Shown piece by piece: positions 16,672 to 26,447 of a stretch of 64,000 bases of DNA. Both the position numbers and the translations under genes were made by a program. The notes under the pieces were generated by a model. That model searched no databases, was not told the origin of the DNA, and saw only the letters and a program-made list of their open reading frames with translations. Source of the stretch: Rhizobiaceae bacterium (GTDB taxonomy: Bacteria; Pseudomonadota; Alphaproteobacteria; Rhizobiales; Rhizobiaceae); contig JAEPNK010000001.1 of assembly GCA_017643495.1 (NCBI GenBank), positions 62,001 to 126,000 on the forward strand, given 5' to 3'. Numbering within the stretch: position 1 is the stretch's first letter; the number at the start of each line of letters is the position of its first letter.

Positions 16672-17544
16672 ATGAAATTTGCCAAACAAACGGGATTGGC
16701 CGCCGCATGTGCCGCATTGCTGATGACAGCAATTGCAGCAACAGGTGCGGCAGCCCAGTCAACGCTGGACAAGATCTCGGCCAGCGGCGAGATTGTCATC
16801 GGACACAGGGAGTCATCCGTTCCCTTTTCCTATCTGGACGACAACCAGAAGCCGATTGGCTACTCGATTGATCTTTGCATGAAGATTGTCGACGCGGTGT
16901 CTGCCGAGCTCGGAAAAGACATTTCGGTCAAGTATGTGCCGGTCAATCCGAAAACCCGGATCCAGTTGATGGCAAACGGCACGATTGATCTCGAATGCGG
17001 GTCAACAACGAACAACCTTACCCGTCAGCAACAGGTTGAATACATGCCTGTAACCTTTGTAACGGGAACAAAACTGCTTACCCGCAAGGCGTCAGGCATC
17101 AAGTCTGTCGAAGATCTTGACGGAAAGGCGATTGCCCTTGCTCAGGGAACAACGAATGAACGCGCCGTCAAGGCAGCGATTGAAAAAGGCGGACTCGATG
17201 TCAAAATACTGCCTGTCAAGGATCATGCAGAAGGCATGCTGTCACTTGAGACTGACCGTGTTGACGCTTACTCAACCGACCACATCCTGTTGTTCGGCCT
17301 GATATCCAAGTCAAAAACCCCGGAAGAATTTGCAGTGGTTGGCGATTTCCTTTCCTATGATCCATACGCAATCATGGTTCGCCGTGATGACAGCGCATTC
17401 GAACTGGTTGGCAAGAAGGCTCTCGCAGAAGTCTTCCGTTCAGGTGAGATCAATGACATCTATGAAAAGTGGTTCGGGCCGCTTGGTGTTGAGCAGGATC
17501 CGCTTCTGAGTGCAGCCTTCCGCCTGGGCGCACTGCCTGAATAA
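16672..17544 (+). CDS. gltI: Acidic amino-acid ABC binding protein, GltI-like
   Basis: Periplasmic solute-binding protein of 290 residues with signal peptide (MKFAKQTGLAAACAALLM, cleavage near AAAQS). It resembles the glutamate/aspartate receptor GltI: STLDKISASGEIVIGHRESSVPFSY, DLECGSTTNN and LPVKDHAEG contain the Arg, Ser/Thr and His that hold the two carboxylates. GGGAGAG precedes the ATG. It is 20 bases after the CuyA-like gene. Cysteate is the sulfonate analogue of aspartate, so a cysteate receptor role is plausible, though plain glutamate/aspartate uptake is not excluded. Confidence 0.85.
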   Translation: MKFAKQTGLAAACAALLMTAIAATGAAAQSTLDKISASGEIVIGHRESSVPFSYLDDNQKPIGYSIDLCMKIVDAVSAELGKDISVKYVPVNPKTRIQLMANGTIDLECGSTTNNLTRQQQVEYMPVTFVTGTKLLTRKASGIKSVEDLDGKAIALAQGTTNERAVKAAIEKGGLDVKILPVKDHAEGMLSLETDRVDAYSTDHILLFGLISKSKTPEEFAVVGDFLSYDPYAIMVRRDDSAFELVGKKALAEVFRSGEINDIYEKWFGPLGVEQDPLLSAAFRLGALPE

Positions 17545-17553
17545 GTTCACAAC

Positions 17554-17590
17554 AAAACCAGGCCCGGCTTCATGCTTCAGGCCTGGTTTT
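17554..17590 (+). terminator. Strong stem-loop with T tract after the binding-protein gene
   Basis: Perfect 11-bp inverted repeat AAAACCAGGCC / GGCCTGGTTTT with a 15-base loop, ending in four T. It lies between the binding-protein gene and the permease genes. It could act as a partial terminator or 3' stabiliser that gives more binding protein than permease. Confidence 0.75.
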
Positions 17591-17612
17591 GCATTCCATT
17601 GAGTGCGATCAA

Positions 17613-18332
17613 ATGAATTACAACTGGAACTGGGGCATCCTGTTTGAAGAGCAGTATTTCAACTGGCTCTTGAGCGGGCTTGGCTGGACCGTCTCGGTCG
17701 CATTGTCTGCCTGGGTAATGGCTTTTACCCTGGGCTCTCTTGTCGGGGTTGGGCGCACGGTACCGAACAGGCTGGTTCGGACCCTCTGCACTGCCTATGT
17801 CGAATTGTTCCGCAACATCCCGTTGCTGGTTCAGATGTTTATCTGGTATTTCGCGGTTCCTGAACTGGTACCCGATGACATGGGGCGCTGGATGAAACGC
17901 GACATGCCCAACCCGGAGTTCGTGACAGCAGTGATTGCGTTGGGCTTTTATACCGCTTCGCGCGTTGCCGAACAGGTAAGGGCAGGAATCGAGACGGTCC
18001 CGGCAGGTCTGAATGCAGCGGCAAAATCACAGGGCCTGAGCCTTGGCCAGACATATCGCTACATACTCCTGCCCATCTCCTTCCGGCTTATCGTGCCACC
18101 GATGACTTCCGAGTTCCTGACCATTTTCAAGAACTCCTCACTCGCACTGACAATCGGGCTTCTCGAATTGACCGCACAAAGCCAGCAGATCGCCGAATAC
18201 ACTTTCCAGGGCTTTGAAGCATTCACTGCCGCCACAGTGATTTATGTATGTATCGCCCTGCTCGCAACGATCCTCATGCAATTGCTTGAACGTCACACCC
18301 GGATTCCCGGTTACGTGGGTAAAGAGGCTTAA
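17613..18332 (+). CDS. gltJ: Amino-acid ABC permease, GltJ-like
   Basis: Inner-membrane permease of the HisMQ/GltJ family, 239 residues, with about five membrane helices. The EAA-type loop facing the ATPase is seen around GLNAAAKSQGLSLGQTYRYILLPISFRLIVPP. ATG 17613 (MNYNWNWGILFEEQYFNWLL) matches the GltJ N-terminus; the frame's earlier ATG lies near the terminator hairpin. The next gene begins on the base after its stop. Confidence 0.87.
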   Translation: MNYNWNWGILFEEQYFNWLLSGLGWTVSVALSAWVMAFTLGSLVGVGRTVPNRLVRTLCTAYVELFRNIPLLVQMFIWYFAVPELVPDDMGRWMKRDMPNPEFVTAVIALGFYTASRVAEQVRAGIETVPAGLNAAAKSQGLSLGQTYRYILLPISFRLIVPPMTSEFLTIFKNSSLALTIGLLELTAQSQQIAEYTFQGFEAFTAATVIYVCIALLATILMQLLERHTRIPGYVGKEA

Positions 18333-18989
18333 ATGGGTGATTTTGATTTTCAGGTCATCATAAACTCCCTTCCCTTTTTGTGGCAGGGTCTGCAGTTGAG
18401 CCTTTGGCTGACCTTTCTTGCCATAATTGGGGGACTGGCATTCGGCACCTTGCTGGCACTTGCCAGACTGTCAGGAATCCGCACCCTGGCATTTGTAGCC
18501 GCTGGCTATGTCAACCTGATCCGCTCGATCCCGCTCATTCTGGTAATCTTCTGGTTCTACTTTCTGGTGCCGCTTGCACTGGGAAGACCGGTTGGCGGGT
18601 TTCAGTCGGCCCTCATCGCTTTTGTGATGTTCGAAGCCGCTTATTATTCCGAAATCATGCGTGCAGGAATCCAAAGTGTCCGGAAAGGCCAGGTCCATGC
18701 AGGACAGGCAAGCGGACTGGGCTACTGGCAAATCCAGCGCTACATCGTCTTGCCTCAGGCATTTCGCAACATGATCCCGATTCTGGTGACCCAGGGCATC
18801 ATCCTGTTTCAGGATACGTCGCTGGTGTTTGTGGTCAGTCTGCGTGACTTCATGACCGCTTCATCAATCGTGGCCCGGACCGAAGGGCGACTTGTCGAAA
18901 TGTATCTGTTTGCGGCACTTGTTTACTTTGTAATCTGTTTTGCGGGCTCCATGCTGGTCCGCTACCTGAAAGGTCGGATGGCGACATGA
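18333..18989 (+). CDS. gltK: Amino-acid ABC permease, GltK-like
   Basis: Second permease of the polar amino-acid importer, 218 residues with about five helices. The coupling loop is [31 protein letters not shown]. It abuts gltJ and overlaps the ATPase gene by 4 bases (ATGA), so the three membrane-complex genes are translationally coupled. It pairs with GltJ to form the channel. Confidence 0.87.
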   Translation: MGDFDFQVIINSLPFLWQGLQLSLWLTFLAIIGGLAFGTLLALARLSGIRTLAFVAAGYVNLIRSIPLILVIFWFYFLVPLALGRPVGGFQSALIAFVMFEAAYYSEIMRAGIQSVRKGQVHAGQASGLGYWQIQRYIVLPQAFRNMIPILVTQGIILFQDTSLVFVVSLRDFMTASSIVARTEGRLVEMYLFAALVYFVICFAGSMLVRYLKGRMAT

Positions 18990-19714
18990 TTGAAATCAAG
19001 AACATTTCCAAATGGTATGGTGCCTTTCAGGTTCTCGACAATTGTTCCTCCAGTGTATCCAAGGGAGAGGTCGTGGTGGTTTGTGGCCCTTCCGGCTCAG
19101 GTAAATCCACGCTCATCAAATGCGTGAACGGTCTGGAGCCGGTCAACCAGGGCAACATCACCGTAGACGGTCAAGAAGTAACGGCAAAAAACACCAACCT
19201 TACGAAGCTGCGGTCTCGCATCGGAATGGTATTCCAACATTTCGAGCTTTATCCGCACATGAGCGTATTGGAAAACCTCTGTCTGGCGCAGGAGAAGGTG
19301 CTGAAGCGCAGCCGCGAAGAAGCGGTTTCAAGAGCCGAGGCCCTGATTGAACGGGTTGGCCTTTCCGAACATATAGGAAAGTTCCCCAGTCAGTTGTCCG
19401 GCGGGCAGCAGCAACGCGTGGCGATTGCCCGCTCCCTGGCGATGGACCCCATTGCCATGTTGTTTGACGAACCGACATCGGCACTCGACCCTGAAATGAT
19501 CAACGAAGTACTGGACGTCATGGTTGAACTCGCAAAAGAAGGCATGACCATGATGGTGGTGACACACGAGATGGGCTTTGCAAAAAAGGTTGCAGACCGT
19601 GTTGTCTTCATGGATGAGGGCAGAATTGTAGAGGACCGTCCAACAGATGATTTCTTCGGCAACCCTGAAAGCGAACGCGCAAGGGATTTCCTGTCAAAAA
19701 TACTGAATCACTGA
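18986..19714 (+). CDS. gltL: Amino-acid ABC ATPase, GltL-like
   Basis: ATP-binding subunit of 242 residues. Walker A is GPSGSGKST, the Q-loop is [13 protein letters not shown], the signature is [16 protein letters not shown], Walker B is [13 protein letters not shown] and the H-loop is [22 protein letters not shown]. This is the GlnQ/GltL type. Its 3' end overlaps by 7 bases the end of the convergent AraC regulator gene. Confidence 0.92.
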   Translation: MIEIKNISKWYGAFQVLDNCSSSVSKGEVVVVCGPSGSGKSTLIKCVNGLEPVNQGNITVDGQEVTAKNTNLTKLRSRIGMVFQHFELYPHMSVLENLCLAQEKVLKRSREEAVSRAEALIERVGLSEHIGKFPSQLSGGQQQRVAIARSLAMDPIAMLFDEPTSALDPEMINEVLDVMVELAKEGMTMMVVTHEMGFAKKVADRVVFMDEGRIVEDRPTDDFFGNPESERARDFLSKILNH

Positions 19715-20505
19715 TGTCGCTCTGAAATTGGTCTGCCACCCATGCCAAGATATGCAATGGGGGCAGCACCAAAAGCTTTTTTGAACATGGTCGTAAAAGC
19801 GGAAGGATTCCGGTAGCCAAGCCCGATGGCAACTGCAGTGACTGTCTGCCCCGCTGCCAGTTTGGGCAAGGCAGACAGTAGACATGCCTGTTGACGCCAG
19901 GAGACAAAACTCAGGCCCGTTTCCTTTCTAAAAAACCGTGTAAACGCCCTGCGACTCATTCCCAGTGCGCTACTCCAGTCGTTTATGGTTTCGTGAACGT
20001 CGGGATCTTTCATGAATTGCTTGCACATTGCGGACAAACGTACATCCTGGGGAAAGGGCAGGGATAATGGCAATGTTTCCAGCCGCACCATTTCGTGCAT
20101 GACCAGTTCCATCAGAATTCCCGCACGCCCTTCAAGTTCATACACCAGTGGCAGGTCCAGCGCTTCCGTGACGAGCCTGCGCATAAAGTCTGTGATCCCG
20201 ACGACCTGACAATGTTTTGGCATGTCGACTGCAGCTTCCGGTTCTATGTACAGGCTTTGCATGCTCACCGCTCCAACCATGTGAGCCTGGTGAACAATCC
20301 CGGGTGGTATCCATACGCCCCTTTGAGGGGGCATTACCCAGGTTCCGTAAGGAGTTGAAAGAACGATCAGCCCGGTCGCTCCCGAAATCAACTGACCACG
20401 GCGGTGGTGGTGCGGTGCTATATGGGTTCCATCCGAATAATCACGACCAAGCGCGACAATCGGGCGAGGCGTGTGATCTACGGCATCAATATGAACATTC
20501 CGCAT
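19708..20505 (-). CDS. AraC-family transcriptional regulator
   Basis: Regulator of 265 residues with an N-terminal cupin-like sensing domain ([28 protein letters not shown]) and a C-terminal pair of AraC helix-turn-helix motifs ([23 protein letters not shown] and [28 protein letters not shown]). It is divergent from the Fsr-like MFS gene, a common regulator-exporter arrangement, and convergent with gltL. Likely controls the MFS gene; effector unknown. Confidence 0.85.
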   Translation of the reverse strand: MRNVHIDAVDHTPRPIVALGRDYSDGTHIAPHHHRRGQLISGATGLIVLSTPYGTWVMPPQRGVWIPPGIVHQAHMVGAVSMQSLYIEPEAAVDMPKHCQVVGITDFMRRLVTEALDLPLVYELEGRAGILMELVMHEMVRLETLPLSLPFPQDVRLSAMCKQFMKDPDVHETINDWSSALGMSRRAFTRFFRKETGLSFVSWRQQACLLSALPKLAAGQTVTAVAIGLGYRNPSAFTTMFKKAFGAAPIAYLGMGGRPISERHQ

Positions 20506-20627
20506 ATTTGGCCCACTTGCGTAATAATATGACCCAACTCAGGTGGCAGGCCTCCAAGGTGATTGGTAAGAGTTTTCAAAAAGCAAAGCAAATTGAAAAA
20601 CCGTTACAATCTTAGTGGATTGAACCT

Positions 20628-21851
20628 GTGTCCAACACCACCGCAACAGCACCTTCGGCTGCAGGAGGCGCCACATTTGCCGTCCTCGGTGCAGCAAGCC
20701 TCTGCCATCTGCTGAACGACATGATGCAGGCTTTATTGCCTGCGGTATATCCAATTCTGCAGGGAAATTTTGCACTCACTTTCACCCAAGTCGGCTTCCT
20801 GACATTGGTCTATCAACTGACTGCCTCCTTGCTGCAGCCATTTATCGGCGCCTATACCGACAAGCACCCCCTGCCCTATTCACTGCCTTTCGGCATGGCG
20901 TCTTCAATGACCGGCCTGCTGGTTCTGGCCTATGCTACCAACTATCACATGCTGCTGATGGGCAGCGTTATGCTGGGCATCGGTTCTTCCATCTTTCATC
21001 CGGAAACATCACGAATTGCCCGGCTGGCATCTGGCGGATCACACGGAATGGCACAATCAGTTTTCCAGGTTGGCGGCAATTTCGGTTCGGCGCTGGGCCC
21101 TCTGGCCGCTGCCTTTATTGTCTTGCCACAAGGCCAGAAAGGCCTTGCATGGTTTGGCCTGGTTGCAGTCGCCGGGATCATCATCCTCGGTTTTCTCGGT
21201 CGCTGGTACCAGTTAAACAATCGATCAAGACCACCCTCAACAAATGCCCCGCTTCGGCATGCTTTCCTGTCCAGCAAGCAGGTCACTCTAGCAATGTCGG
21301 TACTGATAGCCCTGTTGTTTTCCAAGTTCATCTACCTTGCAAGTTTTACAAGTTACTACACTTTCTTCCTCATGGAGAAATTCAGCCTGCCAATACAACA
21401 GGCACAAATCCACCAGTTCGTATTCTTTGGAGCCGTGGCTGCAGGAACGATTGCCGGTGGACCAATCGGTGACCGGCTGGGGCGCAAGCCCGTAATCTGG
21501 GTTTCAATACTAGGTGTTCTGCCGTTTACACTAATGCTTCCGCATGCAGGCTTGGTGGGAACCATCGTGTTAAGTACCGTGATCGGCTTTACTATGGCTT
21601 CCGCATTTCCGGCAATCGTTGTTTATGGCCAGGACCTGATGCCCGGCAGGGTAGGCATGGTATCCGGCCTGTTCTTCGGCTTTATCTTCGGCATAGGAGG
21701 AATCGGCGCAGCATGGTTGGGCGCGCTGGCTGATTGGAAAGGTCTGACATTTGTCTTTAACTTCTGCTCGATCCTGCCGGCAATAGGCATATTGGCAATG
21801 TTCTTGCCGGATACGCGAAAGCGTCCAGAAACTGCGGGCCAAGATCTTTAG
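20628..21851 (+). CDS. fsr: MFS transporter, fosmidomycin-resistance (Fsr) type
   Basis: Twelve-helix major facilitator of 407 residues, resembling the Fsr exporter. Fsr-like blocks include LCHLLNDMMQALLPAVYPIL, GIGSSIFHPETSRIARLASGG and FQVGGNFGSALGPL; the loop GDRLGRKPVIW is the MFS motif A of the second half. Start is GTG 20628 with no strong ribosome site. It is divergent from an AraC regulator gene. Substrates of non-enteric members are uncertain. Confidence 0.85.
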   Translation: MSNTTATAPSAAGGATFAVLGAASLCHLLNDMMQALLPAVYPILQGNFALTFTQVGFLTLVYQLTASLLQPFIGAYTDKHPLPYSLPFGMASSMTGLLVLAYATNYHMLLMGSVMLGIGSSIFHPETSRIARLASGGSHGMAQSVFQVGGNFGSALGPLAAAFIVLPQGQKGLAWFGLVAVAGIIILGFLGRWYQLNNRSRPPSTNAPLRHAFLSSKQVTLAMSVLIALLFSKFIYLASFTSYYTFFLMEKFSLPIQQAQIHQFVFFGAVAAGTIAGGPIGDRLGRKPVIWVSILGVLPFTLMLPHAGLVGTIVLSTVIGFTMASAFPAIVVYGQDLMPGRVGMVSGLFFGFIFGIGGIGAAWLGALADWKGLTFVFNFCSILPAIGILAMFLPDTRKRPETAGQDL

Positions 21852-22032
21852 CAAGGTTTCTGAATTCATGAACCATGTGTACGGCGCCTGCTTTTTCAAA
21901 GACATGCCGTCAGATGCGCGGGATTTCACAGGTTTGTAAACTATTGCCATCAAGTCACAAAACTGTAGTCTCTAGTTGGTTATTAAAGCGATCTCTCAAA
22001 TCAGGTCTCTAACTAACAACCCGGAGGAAAGA

Positions 22033-23346
22033 ATGAAAAACACAATTCTCGCAACCCTGTTATCCTGTTCGGCACTGATGATGCCTGCACAGGCAATGGC
22101 TGAAACAGAAATCCAGTTCTGGCATGCCTTTACCGGCCGTCTTGGCGATTTGGTCGCTGAGCAGGTCGAAACCTTCAACTCCGGTCAAAGCGATTACAAA
22201 GTTGTTGCGTCTCACAAAGGCAACTATTCCGAAACGCTGAACGCAGGTATTGCAGCATTCCGTGCCAATGAACAGCCGCATGTGCTGATGGTTTTTGAGG
22301 TTGGCACTGCAACCATGATGGGTGCCAAGGGTGCCATCAAGCCTGTTTATGAAGTAATGGCCGATGCTGGTGCTGATTTCGACCAGGATGCATATATCGG
22401 CTCGGTGAAGGGCTATTACACGACAACAGACGGTGAGATGCTGTCATTGCCGTTCAACTCGTCAACACCTGTCCTTTGGGTAAACAAGGACGCGCTCGAA
22501 AAAGCAGGCATTGAGCCCGATGTCGATCTTTCGACCTGGCAGAAAGTTGGTGAAGTGCTGGACAAGCTGAAAGCTTCCGGACACTCGTGCCCGCTGACCA
22601 CCGCATGGCAAAGCTGGATTCACCTGGAAAACCTCTCCGCTTATCACAACGTGCCATTTGCAACGAAGGACAACGGCTTTGCCGGAACCGATACCGAACT
22701 GGCATTCAACAGCCCGCTTCAGGTCAAGCACATCCAGACCATGGGCGATTGGGCAAAAGACGGCAAGTTCATCTACGCCGGACGCCGCAATGAAGGCGGA
22801 GCAAACTTCCGCGCCGGTGAATGCGCCCTGTTTACAGAAAGCTCTGCAGGTTATGCAGGCATCAAGTCTGAAGCCAAGTTTGATTTCGCAGTACGCCCGC
22901 TTCCCTATTGGGAAGGAACGGAAGGCGCACCGCAAAACACGATCATTGGTGGTGCATCCCTTTGGGTCATGTCAGGCCATGAAGATGAGGAATACAAGGG
23001 CGTTGCCGAATTCCTGAATTTTCTTTCTTCAACAGACATCCAGGCCAAATGGCACCAGGACACGGGTTACTTGCCAATCACCGCTGCAGCCGGTGAAAAA
23101 ACGAAGGCGGACGGTTTCTATGAAGCCAATCCGGGGACCGATATAGCCGTGATCCAGATGACTGCAAAAGAGCCGACTGCAAACTCGAAAGGCTTGCGTC
23201 TTGGTTCATTCGACCAGATCCGCGGGATCATCGATGAAGAGCTCGAGGCGGTTTGGGCTGGTGATAAGACTGCACAGGCTGCTCTCGATAGTGCCGTGGA
23301 ACGTGGCAACCAGTTGTTGCGCCGCTTTGAACAAGCCAATCGCTGA
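22033..23346 (+). CDS. ugpB: Glycerol-3-phosphate-type ABC binding protein (UgpB-like)
   Basis: Periplasmic binding protein of 437 residues, with signal peptide MKNTILATLLSCSALMMPAQAMA. It resembles UgpB: EIQFWHAFTGRLGDLVAEQVETFN, MVFEVGTATMMGAKGAIKPVYEVM and LPFNSSTPVLWVNKDALEKAG are typical. UgpB binds sn-glycerol 3-phosphate and glycerophosphodiesters such as glycerophosphocholine. CGGAGGAAAG precedes ATG 22033. A plausible promoter is TTGCCA (21944) with TAGTCT (21966). No clear Pho box was found. First gene of ugpBAEC. Confidence 0.85.
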   Translation: MKNTILATLLSCSALMMPAQAMAETEIQFWHAFTGRLGDLVAEQVETFNSGQSDYKVVASHKGNYSETLNAGIAAFRANEQPHVLMVFEVGTATMMGAKGAIKPVYEVMADAGADFDQDAYIGSVKGYYTTTDGEMLSLPFNSSTPVLWVNKDALEKAGIEPDVDLSTWQKVGEVLDKLKASGHSCPLTTAWQSWIHLENLSAYHNVPFATKDNGFAGTDTELAFNSPLQVKHIQTMGDWAKDGKFIYAGRRNEGGANFRAGECALFTESSAGYAGIKSEAKFDFAVRPLPYWEGTEGAPQNTIIGGASLWVMSGHEDEEYKGVAEFLNFLSSTDIQAKWHQDTGYLPITAAAGEKTKADGFYEANPGTDIAVIQMTAKEPTANSKGLRLGSFDQIRGIIDEELEAVWAGDKTAQAALDSAVERGNQLLRRFEQANR

Positions 23347-23363
23347 TTGTTCATCTTTGCAAA

Positions 23364-23392
23364 CAGCAGGCGGGTTAATCACCCGCCTGCTG
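23364..23392. terminator. 12-bp perfect stem-loop after ugpB (mRNA stabiliser or attenuator)
   Basis: Perfect inverted repeat CAGCAGGCGGGT / ACCCGCCTGCTG with a 5-base loop TAATC, followed by GAAAAATG and therefore lacking a T tract on the plus strand. It lies between the binding-protein and permease genes, so a 3'-end stabiliser for ugpB mRNA is likelier than a true terminator. Confidence 0.7.
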
Positions 23393-23421
23393 AAAAATGA
23401 CGCGTCACAGGGGATGACGGC

Positions 23422-24303
23422 TTGGAAAAGCGGGTAAAATTCAAAGGATGGTTGCTGCCATTGTGTCTGGTATTTCCCCAGATACTGATCTCGGCAGTCT
23501 TTTTCTTCTATCCTGCCGCCCAGGCAGTCTGGCAATCCTTGTTCATACCCGATCCGTTCGGCCTCTCTTCACAATTTGTCGGATTGGGCAATTTTGAATA
23601 TCTCTTTTCCGACAAGTATTACCGTTCGGCCTTTGTAACCACCGCCATTTTCTCGGTTCTGGTAACGCTGGTTTCCATGGTGCCAGCCCTGTTTCTGGCC
23701 GTTTTGGCTGACAGGCTGATAAAGGGTGCCGGAACCTATCGCACCTTGCTGATCTGGCCATATGCCGTTGCGCCAGCAGTTGCCGGTGTTCTCTGGCTTT
23801 TCATGTTCAACACACGGGTTGGGGTGGTCTCTTGGTATCTCGGGCAATTGGGTTATGACTGGAACCATGTATTGAATGGCACAGAGGCAATGGGTCTTGT
23901 TGTCGTGGCCTCTTCCTGGGGGCGTATCAGTTACAATTTCCTGTTCTTCTTTGCCGCCCTGCAGGCCGTACCGCGCTCGGTCATCGAGGCTGCCGCAATT
24001 GATGGCGCCCATTTCTGGCGGCGGTTTTTCACAATCGTCTTGCCCCTGCTTTCACCAACGACTTTCTTTCTGCTGGTGGTCAATGTTGTCTATGCATTCT
24101 TCGAAACCTTCGGTGTCATTCACACCATCACCTCGGGTGGCCCCCAGCAGTCAACAACAATCCTTGTTTACAAGGTGTTTTCGGATGGCTTTGTCGGACA
24201 GGACCTGGGATCGTCAGCAGCACAATCGGTTATATTGCTCATCGTCGTCGGCACACTGACGGTGCTGCAATTCAAGTTCATTGAAAAACGGGTGCATTAC
24301 TGA
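23422..24303 (+). CDS. ugpA: ABC permease UgpA
   Basis: Inner-membrane permease of the carbohydrate uptake-1 family, 293 residues, six helices. The coupling loop is PRSVIEAAAIDGAHFWRRFFTIVLPLLSPT. The N-terminus KGWLLPLCLVFPQILISAVFFFYPA is typical of UgpA. Start is TTG 23422 with AGGGGA seven bases upstream. Its stop overlaps the UgpE start by one base. Confidence 0.88.
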   Translation: MEKRVKFKGWLLPLCLVFPQILISAVFFFYPAAQAVWQSLFIPDPFGLSSQFVGLGNFEYLFSDKYYRSAFVTTAIFSVLVTLVSMVPALFLAVLADRLIKGAGTYRTLLIWPYAVAPAVAGVLWLFMFNTRVGVVSWYLGQLGYDWNHVLNGTEAMGLVVVASSWGRISYNFLFFFAALQAVPRSVIEAAAIDGAHFWRRFFTIVLPLLSPTTFFLLVVNVVYAFFETFGVIHTITSGGPQQSTTILVYKVFSDGFVGQDLGSSAAQSVILLIVVGTLTVLQFKFIEKRVHY

Positions 24304-25190
24304 TGAGTGCACAAGTTTCGAAACCCACAGTGGCACGGGATCCCGCTCCGGGAATGGTGGAAAAACGTGGTGGTAGCCTGTGGCTCACCCACTTGCTGAT
24401 GATCATGGGCGTCTTGGTCGTCTTCTTTCCGATCTGGCTCGCCTTCGTAGCTTCAACCGTAACGCAGCCTGAAATTGTTTCTCCGCCAATGCCTGTCTTG
24501 CCTGGCGGACATTTCATTGAAAATTACAGCAGGGCATTATTTTCCGGGGTCAACGTTCCCGTTGCAATCATGCTCTTGAACTCGCTTGTCATGGCGCTGG
24601 GCATCGCCATAGGCAAAATTGCAATCTCGTTGCTATCCGCCTTTGCAATCGTTTATTTCAAGTTTCCGGGCAGAACGACATTTTTCTGGATGATCTTCAT
24701 TACACTGATGCTGCCGGTTGAGGTTCGTATTGTACCAACCTACGAGGTTGTAGCTGGGTTTGGAATGCTGAACAGCTATTCGGGACTGATTTTTCCGCTC
24801 ATTGCATCTGCCACCGCAACATTTTTGTTCAGGCAGTTTTTCATGACCGTACCCGATGAACTGGCGGAAGCGGCCCGCGTGGACGGCGCCGGCCCGATGC
24901 GGTTCTTCTATGATATCCTCCTGCCCATGAGCAGGACAAATATTGCTGCCCTTTTCGTGATCCTGTTCATCTATGGCTGGAACCAGTATCTATGGCCACT
25001 GCTGATTACGACGGATCCGGAGATGAACACTATCGTCATGGGCATCAAGCAGATGTTCCCCTCCGGCGATGATACCGCTGACTGGCCAGTCATCATGGCC
25101 ACATCCATACTGGCAATGATCCCTCCCGTGATTGTGGTGATATCCATGCAAAAACTCTTCATACGCGGCCTTGTCGACAGCGAGAAATAA
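24303..25190 (+). CDS. ugpE: ABC permease UgpE
   Basis: Partner permease of 295 residues, six helices. The coupling loop is PDELAEAARVDGAGPMRFFYDILLPMSRTNIAAL; SFLAFAIVYFKFPGRTTFFWMIF-type sequence and EVRIVPTYEV are UgpE-like. It has a longer soluble N-terminus than usual (about 28 residues before TM1). Overlaps ugpA by one base and abuts ugpC. Confidence 0.88.
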   Translation: MSAQVSKPTVARDPAPGMVEKRGGSLWLTHLLMIMGVLVVFFPIWLAFVASTVTQPEIVSPPMPVLPGGHFIENYSRALFSGVNVPVAIMLLNSLVMALGIAIGKIAISLLSAFAIVYFKFPGRTTFFWMIFITLMLPVEVRIVPTYEVVAGFGMLNSYSGLIFPLIASATATFLFRQFFMTVPDELAEAARVDGAGPMRFFYDILLPMSRTNIAALFVILFIYGWNQYLWPLLITTDPEMNTIVMGIKQMFPSGDDTADWPVIMATSILAMIPPVIVVISMQKLFIRGLVDSEK

Positions 25191-26246
25191 ATGGCAACGG
25201 TAGAACTCAGAAATGTAAAGAAACGCTTCGGCACGACAGAAGTCATTCATGGCGTCAGTATCGAAATAGAAGATGGCGAGTTCATCGTGATTGTTGGCCC
25301 GTCCGGATGCGGAAAATCCACTCTGCTTCGTATGGTTGCCGGTCTGGAAACAGTCAGTGAAGGTGACGTTCTCATCAACGGAGAATTGGTGAATGATACG
25401 GAGCCCATGGACAGGGACATCGCCATGGTGTTCCAGAACTACGCGCTTTATCCGCATATGAGTGTTCGCCAGAACATGGCCTACAGCCTGAAGATAGCAA
25501 AACTGCCCGCCTCAGAAATCGAAACGAAAGTGGGTGAAGCAGCAAGGCTCTTGCAACTGGAACCGTATCTGGACAGAAAACCGAAACAATTGTCAGGCGG
25601 GCAACGCCAACGGGTAGCAATGGGCCGGGCAATCGTACGTGAACCGGCTGTTTTCCTGTTCGATGAACCACTTTCGAATCTCGATGCAAAGCTGCGCGTT
25701 CAAATGAGGCTGGAAATCAAGGAGCTTCAGGCAAAACTCGGGGTAACCTCGCTTTATGTCACTCATGACCAGGTTGAGGCCATGACCATGGCTGACCGCA
25801 TGGTTGTCATGAATGCCGGAATCGCGGAGCAGATCGGATCACCGCTGGAAGTTTATGAAAAACCGGACACGCTTTTTGCAGCGCAATTCATCGGCAGTCC
25901 GGCCATGAACATTGTTGAAGGGGTGTTGAAAGGCGGGATTGCTGCGCTGCCAAATGGCTCGGAGATCAAGACCACTTGTAAACGGGACGGCTCCGTATCA
26001 ATCGGCATTCGCCCGGAACACCTGCAGGTTGATCCTGACGGAACCATCGAAATGACAGCCGTATCAAGCGAACCACTGGGCGCCAACACCCTGCTTCACG
26101 GAAAACTCTCCGGAAACGAGGATGTCTTTACCGCCAGCCTTCCCGGCGTCCATCGCCTTTCGGGTAAAAATGACAAGGTCCGGTTGTCAGTTGACCCGAA
26201 AAAAGTCCATGTATTTGATCGTGAGACCGGCAAGCGACTGGACTAG
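25191..26246 (+). CDS. ugpC: ABC ATPase UgpC
   Basis: ATPase of the MalK/UgpC type, 351 residues. Walker A GPSGCGKST, signature LSGGQRQRVAMGRAI, Walker B VFLFDEPLSNLDAK, H-loop YVTHDQVEAMTMADR. The C-terminal third is the regulatory OB-type domain (IGIRPEHLQ). Starts on the base after the ugpE stop. No ugpQ phosphodiesterase gene follows, but a GpdQ-like one lies at 61974-62789. Confidence 0.9.
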   Translation: MATVELRNVKKRFGTTEVIHGVSIEIEDGEFIVIVGPSGCGKSTLLRMVAGLETVSEGDVLINGELVNDTEPMDRDIAMVFQNYALYPHMSVRQNMAYSLKIAKLPASEIETKVGEAARLLQLEPYLDRKPKQLSGGQRQRVAMGRAIVREPAVFLFDEPLSNLDAKLRVQMRLEIKELQAKLGVTSLYVTHDQVEAMTMADRMVVMNAGIAEQIGSPLEVYEKPDTLFAAQFIGSPAMNIVEGVLKGGIAALPNGSEIKTTCKRDGSVSIGIRPEHLQVDPDGTIEMTAVSSEPLGANTLLHGKLSGNEDVFTASLPGVHRLSGKNDKVRLSVDPKKVHVFDRETGKRLD

Positions 26247-26447
26247 TACCAAACGAAAATTGCCAAACCCAAAAGTGGTGCAGTCACAGCTTGGACACAC
26301 AATTACCAATCCGGGAGTGAGGCCCGCAACACTGAGAACAATGCGCCTTCCATTCCCGACACGGCAACAAGCTCCGGTTAGCAGCAGTCGGCGGCATGGA
26401 CAGTTTTTCCAAATCCCTGTCATACTTTTTTGTGATCCAGATACTGC

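Noticed and set aside
21901-22032. Pho box upstream of ugpB
   Set aside because: TTGCCAT at 21944 resembles one half-site, but the required second copy 11 bases on is absent.
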